From contig DAHVRG010000013.1 in NCBI GenBank assembly GCA_027322565.1, positions 1-9,845 of the forward strand: a stretch of 9,845 nt of DNA, in the 5' to 3' direction. Source of the DNA: Georgenia sp. (GTDB taxonomy: Bacteria > Actinomycetota > Actinomycetes > Actinomycetales > Actinomycetaceae). The notes under the pieces were generated by a model. That model searched no databases and was not told the origin of the DNA. It saw only the letters and a program-made list of their open reading frames with translations. A program made the position numbers and the translations under genes. Below, in pieces: positions 7,056 through 9,845 of this stretch (position 1 is the first letter of the stretch; each line of letters begins with the position of its first letter).

Positions 7056-7661
7056 TCACCGCAGCCTGCCCGACATGGCCTCGAGCAGTGACTCCTGCCA
7101 CCACGTGAGCACGGCGTAGAGGCTCGTGAGGGCAGCGTCGAGCTCGTCGACGGCGGTCTGGGGGCGGCCGCTGCCGGCCCGGTCGTAGACGCGCTCGGCG
7201 TCCTCGTCGGTCTCGATCCCGAGCCGGGCGGCGAGGACGAGGCGCAGGTCGGTGAGCGCGGCGAGCCAGGCACGCTCCTCCCCCTCGCGCACGACGACGA
7301 TGCCGGAGCTCGTCTCGAGGGCGCGGTGCACGACCCGCAGCTGGTCGACCTTCGTCGCGCGCAGTGAGCTCTCCGTCAGGCGACGCAGCTCGGCGGCGAG
7401 CTCCTCGTCGTCGTGGCTCGCCGGTGGCAGGAGCCGCGCCAGGGCCGGGTCACGGGGGGTCTCCCCGGCGGCCGGGTGCCAGTCGAGGGCGGCGAGCACC
7501 GCGTCCTCGGACGACGAGTGGTGGGTGGGTGTGCCCTCCGTCCCCTCGATCGGCGTGCCGAGGAGCTCGCAGGTGTCGGCGACGATGCGGGCGACGATGC
7601 GCAGCTCGGCCGGCTCGAGCTCGCAGGCGTACCCGCCGGGGACCGCGGTGAAGGCTCGCAC
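7056..7661 (-). CDS. DUF2017 family protein
   Basis: This 201-residue soluble protein matches the actinobacterial DUF2017 family by its N-terminus ([26 protein letters not shown]) and its fixed place directly after clpS, like Rv1332 in M. tuberculosis. Its biochemical role is not established. The sequence is rich in Leu, Ala, Arg and acidic residues and looks mostly helical. A C-terminal aromatic stretch, [14 protein letters not shown], lies at 185-198, and there is no transmembrane segment, signal peptide or catalytic motif that I can see. The start is a GTG one base after the clpS stop, with GAGG 6 nt upstream inside the end of clpS, so the two genes are very probably co-translated. An internal region around residues 40-80 is Pro/Ser/Glu rich and likely flexible. 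Association with ClpS-Clp protease function is a guess from position only. Confidence 0.85.
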   Translation of the reverse strand: MRAFTAVPGGYACELEPAELRIVARIVADTCELLGTPIEGTEGTPTHHSSSEDAVLAALDWHPAAGETPRDPALARLLPPASHDDEELAAELRRLTESSLRATKVDQLRVVHRALETSSGIVVVREGEERAWLAALTDLRLVLAARLGIETDEDAERVYDRAGSGRPQTAVDELDAALTSLYAVLTWWQESLLEAMSGRLR

Positions 7662-7662
7662 G

Positions 7663-7968
7663 TCAGCCCTCGCCCTCGGGGGCGAGGGTGGCCCAGAGCC
7701 CGTAGGTGTGCATGGCCTGGACGTGAACCTCCATCTTCTCGCGCGCCCCCTCGGCGACGACGGCGTGGCCCTCGTGGTGGACCTGGAGCATGAGCTGGCG
7801 GGCGCGGCCCTCGGAGTAGCCGAAGTACGTGCGGAAGACGTACGTCACGTAGCTCATGAGGTTGACGGGGTCGTTCCACACGATCGTGCGCCAGGGGCGC
7901 GCGGATCGGACCTCCGCCTCGCGCTGCTCCACCGGTGTCGTGACCCGGCGCGGTCTCGTGGCCACCAT
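7663..7968 (-). CDS. clpS: ATP-dependent Clp protease adaptor ClpS
   Basis: ClpS binds substrates with bulky N-terminal residues and delivers them to the ClpC/ClpA unfoldase for degradation by ClpP (N-degron pathway). The 101-residue product has a short disordered N-terminal arm (1-25), then the core. Ligand-pocket residues are visible: N32-D33 in [15 protein letters not shown], gate M38, and H64 in LQVHHEG, equivalent to E. coli N34-D35, M40 and H66. Length is normal for actinobacteria. The start is odd: GGGAGG directly abuts the ATG with no spacer, too close for a standard Shine-Dalgarno. TAGGCT ends 6 nt before the ATG, so a leaderless message starting at the ATG is more likely. It is followed after 1 nt by DUF2017, heading the clpS-DUF2017-murI-hydrolase cluster. 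Confidence 0.95.
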   Translation of the reverse strand: MVATRPRRVTTPVEQREAEVRSARPWRTIVWNDPVNLMSYVTYVFRTYFGYSEGRARQLMLQVHHEGHAVVAEGAREKMEVHVQAMHTYGLWATLAPEGEG

Positions 7969-7974
7969 CCTCCC

Positions 7975-7980
7975 AGCCTA
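7975..7980 (-). promoter_or_regulatory. Candidate -10 box of leaderless clpS promoter
   Basis: On the - strand TAGGCT (TANNNT form) ends 6 nt before the clpS ATG, the same geometry as at ppc. No TTGACA-like -35 is seen. The adjoining hairpin arms at 7988-8015 would overlap the -35 region. Presumed driver of the clpS cluster. Confidence 0.5.
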
Positions 7981-7987
7981 TGCACTT

Positions 7988-8015
7988 CCCGCGGCGGTGC
8001 ACGTAGCGCCGCGGG
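7988..8015. repeat. 9-bp inverted repeat upstream of clpS
   Basis: CCCGCGGCG (7988-7996) pairs perfectly with 8007-8015 around a 10-nt spacer that itself contains the palindrome GTGCAC (7997-8002). It lies between the strong hairpin at 8020-8056 and the clpS -10 candidate, covering the expected -35 region. It may be an operator for clpS, or a second terminator hairpin for read-through from the small upstream gene. Confidence 0.5.
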
Positions 8016-8019
8016 CTGA

Positions 8020-8056
8020 CGCGGGGCCCGGCAGGAACGTCCTGCCGGGCCCCGCG
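8020..8056 (-). terminator. Strong hairpin terminator after the 51-aa membrane ORF
   Basis: Bases 8020-8035 pair without mismatch with 8041-8056 (16 bp), and an A-T pair at 8036/8040 extends this to 17 bp with a 3-nt loop. It begins 43 nt past the stop of the small membrane gene on the - strand and precedes clpS. No T-tract follows, as is common in actinobacteria. It is the strongest secondary-structure element in the window and probably isolates clpS transcription from the gene before it. Confidence 0.75.
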
Positions 8057-8099
8057 GTGGAGGTGCGCGGTCCCGCTCACGGGCCCGCATCGGTCGAGG

Positions 8100-8255
8100 T
8101 CAGACCCTGCTTCGTCCGCGCCCGATGAGCGACATGATGAGCGAGATGACGAGGATCGCCACACCGATCCAGATGAGGATCTGCGCCGCCTCCACGGCCA
8201 CCCCGATGATGAGCATCACGACACCGACAATGATGAGGATCAGCCACAAGGACAT
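8100..8255 (-). CDS. 51-residue two-helix membrane protein, function unknown
   Basis: A small ORF encodes two hydrophobic stretches, residues 3-20 (LWLILIIVGVVMLIIGVA) and 26-44 (ILIWIGVAILVISLIMSLI). They are joined by a short polar turn, VEAAQ, and followed by the basic tail GRGRSRV. A hairpin in the cytoplasmic membrane with the basic tail inside is expected. The start is supported by a good Shine-Dalgarno, GAAGGGAG, 5 nt upstream; the frame remains open upstream but runs into antisense pncB coding. A strong hairpin follows the stop. It lies 89 nt downstream of pncB on the same strand and could be co-transcribed with it or have its own promoter; I saw no clear one. I do not recognise a family with a known role. 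Small proteins of this type are common in actinobacteria. Confidence 0.75.
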   Translation of the reverse strand: MSLWLILIIVGVVMLIIGVAVEAAQILIWIGVAILVISLIMSLIGRGRSRV

Positions 8256-8260
8256 GCGTG

Positions 8261-8268
8261 CTCCCTTC
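8261..8268 (-). promoter_or_regulatory. Shine-Dalgarno of the 51-aa ORF
   Basis: GAAGGGAG on the - strand ends 5 nt before the ATG at 8255. It selects this start from within a long open frame and is one of the better ribosome-binding sites in the window. Confidence 0.7.
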
Positions 8269-8344
8269 GTTCCCGACGCGGGTTGGGCGCCGGCCATGCG
8301 GCAATCGTTGCAAGAGTTGTTCAGGTCGGCACGTCGAGAGCGGG

Positions 8345-9679
8345 TCAGGCCTGGACGTGGCGGGTCGGGATCGCGGGGTCGCCCTCGCTGAGCCGCCAGC
8401 CCTCGTAGGGCAGCGCGGCCCGGGAGGCGAGGTGACGCTCGGTCGCCGCGCGGACGGCGTCGGGTCCGCGGTGCTCGTCGGCGATGACGCCACCGCGGAC
8501 GAGCGGAACCTGGAGCGGGCGGGCCCCGTGCTCCGCGAGCACCCGCGCCCCGGCAGCCTCGTCGGAGCAGCCGACGACGAGCTCCTCCTGGGCGACGCCG
8601 TCGGCGAAGACCCGGCCGGCGACCTTGAACCCGCCGACGGTCGCCTTGGACGTCGAGGCCTTGGCGACGTCGACCATCTCGCCGTCGGCGCCCTCCCGCT
8701 CGACGAGCTTGTACACGAGCTCGGCCGTCGGGTGCCCGGAGCCGGTGACGAGCCGCGTGCCGACCCCGTAGGAGTCGACGGGCGCGGCGCCGAGGGCGGC
8801 GATCGCGTACTCGTCGAGGTCGGAGGTGACCGTGATCCGGGTCGACGTCGCCCCCAGCTCGTCGAGCTGCTGCCGCACGGTGAACGCCTGCGCGACGAGG
8901 TCGCCGGAGTCGAGCCGTACCGCACCGAGCTCCCCGCCATGGCGGCGCGCGGCCGCGACGGCACGCTCGACGCCGCGCTCGACGTCGTAGGTGTCGACGA
9001 GGAGCGTGGTGCCCGGCCCCATGGCACGGACCTGGGCGTCGAAGGCGGCCTCCTCGTCGTCGTGCACCAGGGTGAAGGAGTGGGCAGCGGTGCCGATGGT
9101 GGGCAGGCCGTAGGAGCGGCCGGCCTCCAGCACGCTGGTGCCCGCGAACCCGCCGACGGCGGCGGCCCGGGCAGCTGCCACGGCAGCCTCCTCGTGGGTG
9201 CGCCGGGCACCCATCTCCAGACAGGGCCGGCGGTGCGCGGCGGTGGTCATCCGCGAGGCCGCGGCCGCCACCGCGGAGTCGTGGTTGAGCACCGACAGCA
9301 CGACCGTCTCCAGCAGCAGCGACTCGGCGAAGGTGCCCCGCACGGTGAGGATCGGCGAGCCCGGGAAGAAGCACTCCCCTTCCGCGTAGCCCAGGATGTC
9401 GCCGCTGAAGCGGTATCCGGCCAGGAAGTCCAGCGCCTCGGGGCCGACCACACCGGCCTCGCGCAGCCAGTCGATCTCCGCGCCGGAGAAGGTGAAGTCG
9501 GCGATTGCGTCGAGCACCCTCCCCGTGCCGGCCACCACCCCGTAACGACGCCCGCCGGACAGGCGTCGGGAGAAGACCTCGAAGACGCTGTCGCGGTGAG
9601 CCGCTCCGGACTCCAAGGAGGCCTCGAGCATCGTGAGCTCGTAGCGGTCGGTGAGCAGGGCGGTGGTGGCGCGTGACAT
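8345..9679 (-). CDS. pncB: Nicotinate phosphoribosyltransferase
   Basis: PncB converts nicotinate plus PRPP (with ATP) to nicotinate mononucleotide, the entry step of NAD salvage (Preiss-Handler pathway), in the cytoplasm. The 444-residue product has the family N-terminus TALLTDRYELTM (6-17), the pocket segment VFEVFSRRLSGGRRYGVVAG (32-51), and GTAAHSFTLVHDDEEAAF (196-213), where H200 is the likely autophosphorylated histidine. Further core motifs are LVDTYDV (227-233), VRLDSGDL (254-261) and VDSYGVGTRLV (301-311). Length matches bacterial type II-like NAPRTases, including M. tuberculosis PncB1. The ATG at 9679 was chosen over an in-frame upstream ATG (9802) because the family starts here. 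TAGGTT ends 7 nt upstream, suggesting a leaderless message. Unlike Rv1330c, which is divergent from clpS, this gene points the same way as clpS, with the 51-aa ORF between them. Confidence 0.95.
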   Translation of the reverse strand: MSRATTALLTDRYELTMLEASLESGAAHRDSVFEVFSRRLSGGRRYGVVAGTGRVLDAIADFTFSGAEIDWLREAGVVGPEALDFLAGYRFSGDILGYAEGECFFPGSPILTVRGTFAESLLLETVVLSVLNHDSAVAAAASRMTTAAHRRPCLEMGARRTHEEAAVAAARAAAVGGFAGTSVLEAGRSYGLPTIGTAAHSFTLVHDDEEAAFDAQVRAMGPGTTLLVDTYDVERGVERAVAAARRHGGELGAVRLDSGDLVAQAFTVRQQLDELGATSTRITVTSDLDEYAIAALGAAPVDSYGVGTRLVTGSGHPTAELVYKLVEREGADGEMVDVAKASTSKATVGGFKVAGRVFADGVAQEELVVGCSDEAAGARVLAEHGARPLQVPLVRGGVIADEHRGPDAVRAATERHLASRAALPYEGWRLSEGDPAIPTRHVQA

Positions 9680-9686
9680 GGGCCCC

Positions 9687-9692
9687 AACCTA
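9687..9692 (-). promoter_or_regulatory. Candidate -10 box of leaderless pncB promoter
   Basis: On the - strand TAGGTT (TANNNT form) ends 7 nt before the pncB ATG. This is the third gene in the window with a TANNNT box 6-7 nt before its start. The intervening GGGGCCC is G-rich but is not a proper Shine-Dalgarno. No clear -35. Confidence 0.5.
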
Positions 9693-9727
9693 GCGCCGTC
9701 AGCAACCCAGCACCCATGGCGCCGCCT

Positions 9728-9747
9728 CCCGCCCGCCCGCCCCTCCC
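9728..9747 (-). promoter_or_regulatory. G-quadruplex-type tract upstream of pncB
   Basis: On the - (coding) strand, five runs of three or four G are separated by single bases (9745-9747, 9740-9743, 9736-9738, 9732-9734, 9728-9730). Single-base loops are the pattern expected to fold most stably. The tract is 35 nt upstream of the candidate -10 box, outside any gene. Folding and regulation are inferred. Confidence 0.6.
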
Positions 9748-9760
9748 ATCGGGACGCACA

Positions 9761-9796
9761 AAGCGCACTCCACGGCCGTCCGGCAAGCGCATTCCC
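9761..9796. repeat. Paired AAGCGCAYTCC direct repeats upstream of pncB
   Basis: AAGCGCACTCC (9761-9771) and AAGCGCATTCC (9785-9795) differ by one base and start 24 bp apart. They lie in non-coding DNA about 70 bp upstream of the pncB -10 candidate. They could be binding sites for a regulator of pncB or of a gene beyond the window edge. Confidence 0.4.
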
Positions 9797-9845
9797 AGAC
9801 ACCTATGTGCGGACTGAACGACAGGGTGAAGGGCGGCCGCCCGAG

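Noticed and set aside
7252..8019. + strand open frame opposite DUF2017 and clpS
   Set aside because: It is antisense to two family-recognisable genes and has low-complexity Ser/Arg/Ala content.
8301..8311. GCAA-TCG-TTGC dyad between pncB and the 51-aa ORF, resembling a LacI-family operator
   Set aside because: The arms are only 4 bp, the centre is odd-length instead of the usual central CG, and the outer bases do not match.
9680..9802. Upstream ATG extending pncB by 41 codons
   Set aside because: The extra residues are Arg/Gly-rich and unlike any PncB N-terminus. The region holds the G-tract and promoter candidate; the family begins at MSRATTALLTDRYELTM.
9831..9842. GGGCGGCCGCCC palindrome (contains a NotI site) near the window edge
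   Set aside because: A short GC-only palindrome is expected by chance here, and the neighbouring gene is outside the window, so no role can be assigned.
1..9845. Mobile elements, CRISPR, tRNA or rRNA genes, riboswitches
   Set aside because: No transposase or integrase motifs, regularly spaced repeats, cloverleaf or rRNA-like stretches, or recognisable riboswitch cores were seen on either strand.

Overview
The window looks like chromosomal DNA from a very GC-rich actinobacterium. Product-level resemblance points to the Micrococcales (an Intrasporangiaceae- or Ornithinimicrobium-like organism); this is inferred from protein character and gene order, not from any database match. I see no mobile element, CRISPR array, rRNA or tRNA. 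Every gene but one small ORF belongs to a recognisable family, so this is mostly ordinary core genome. The more unusual signals sit in the intergenic DNA.

Layout. Bases 1-2372 (+ strand) hold the end of a peptide/nickel-type ABC importer operon: a DppC-like permease and, overlapping it by 4 nt, a single protein with two ATPase domains. These genes converge on ppc (phosphoenolpyruvate carboxylase, 2447-5119, - strand), with a GC-rich hairpin in the 74-bp gap. A 303-bp gene-free stretch (5120-5422) lies upstream of ppc. It carries a probable leaderless promoter, an inverted repeat, a tandem 18-bp repeat and a G-quadruplex-type tract. From 7968 down to 5423 runs a tight - strand cluster: clpS, a DUF2017 gene, murI and an Rv1339-type metallo-beta-lactamase-fold hydrolase, with junctions of 1 nt, about 17 nt (or a 4-nt overlap) and a 4-nt overlap. 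Beyond it lie a 51-residue two-helix membrane ORF (8100-8255) and pncB (8345-9679), both on the - strand. Bases 9680-9845 are pncB upstream DNA with a G-rich tract on the coding strand.

How the genes fit together. The pncB, clpS, DUF2017, murI, MBL-hydrolase order is a compressed version of the arrangement in Mycobacterium tuberculosis (Rv1330c-Rv1339). The mec-cysO-cysM-rhomboid segment is absent from between DUF2017 and murI, and rph-rdgB does not follow the hydrolase. The cluster links N-degron proteolysis (ClpS), D-glutamate supply for peptidoglycan (MurI), a probable cyclic-nucleotide phosphodiesterase and NAD salvage (PncB). ppc supplies oxaloacetate by anaplerosis, and the importer brings in peptides or similar solutes. 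Three genes (ppc, clpS, pncB) share a TANNNT box 6-7 nt before their ATG, which suggests leaderless transcripts. I did not find a convincing undescribed multi-gene system.
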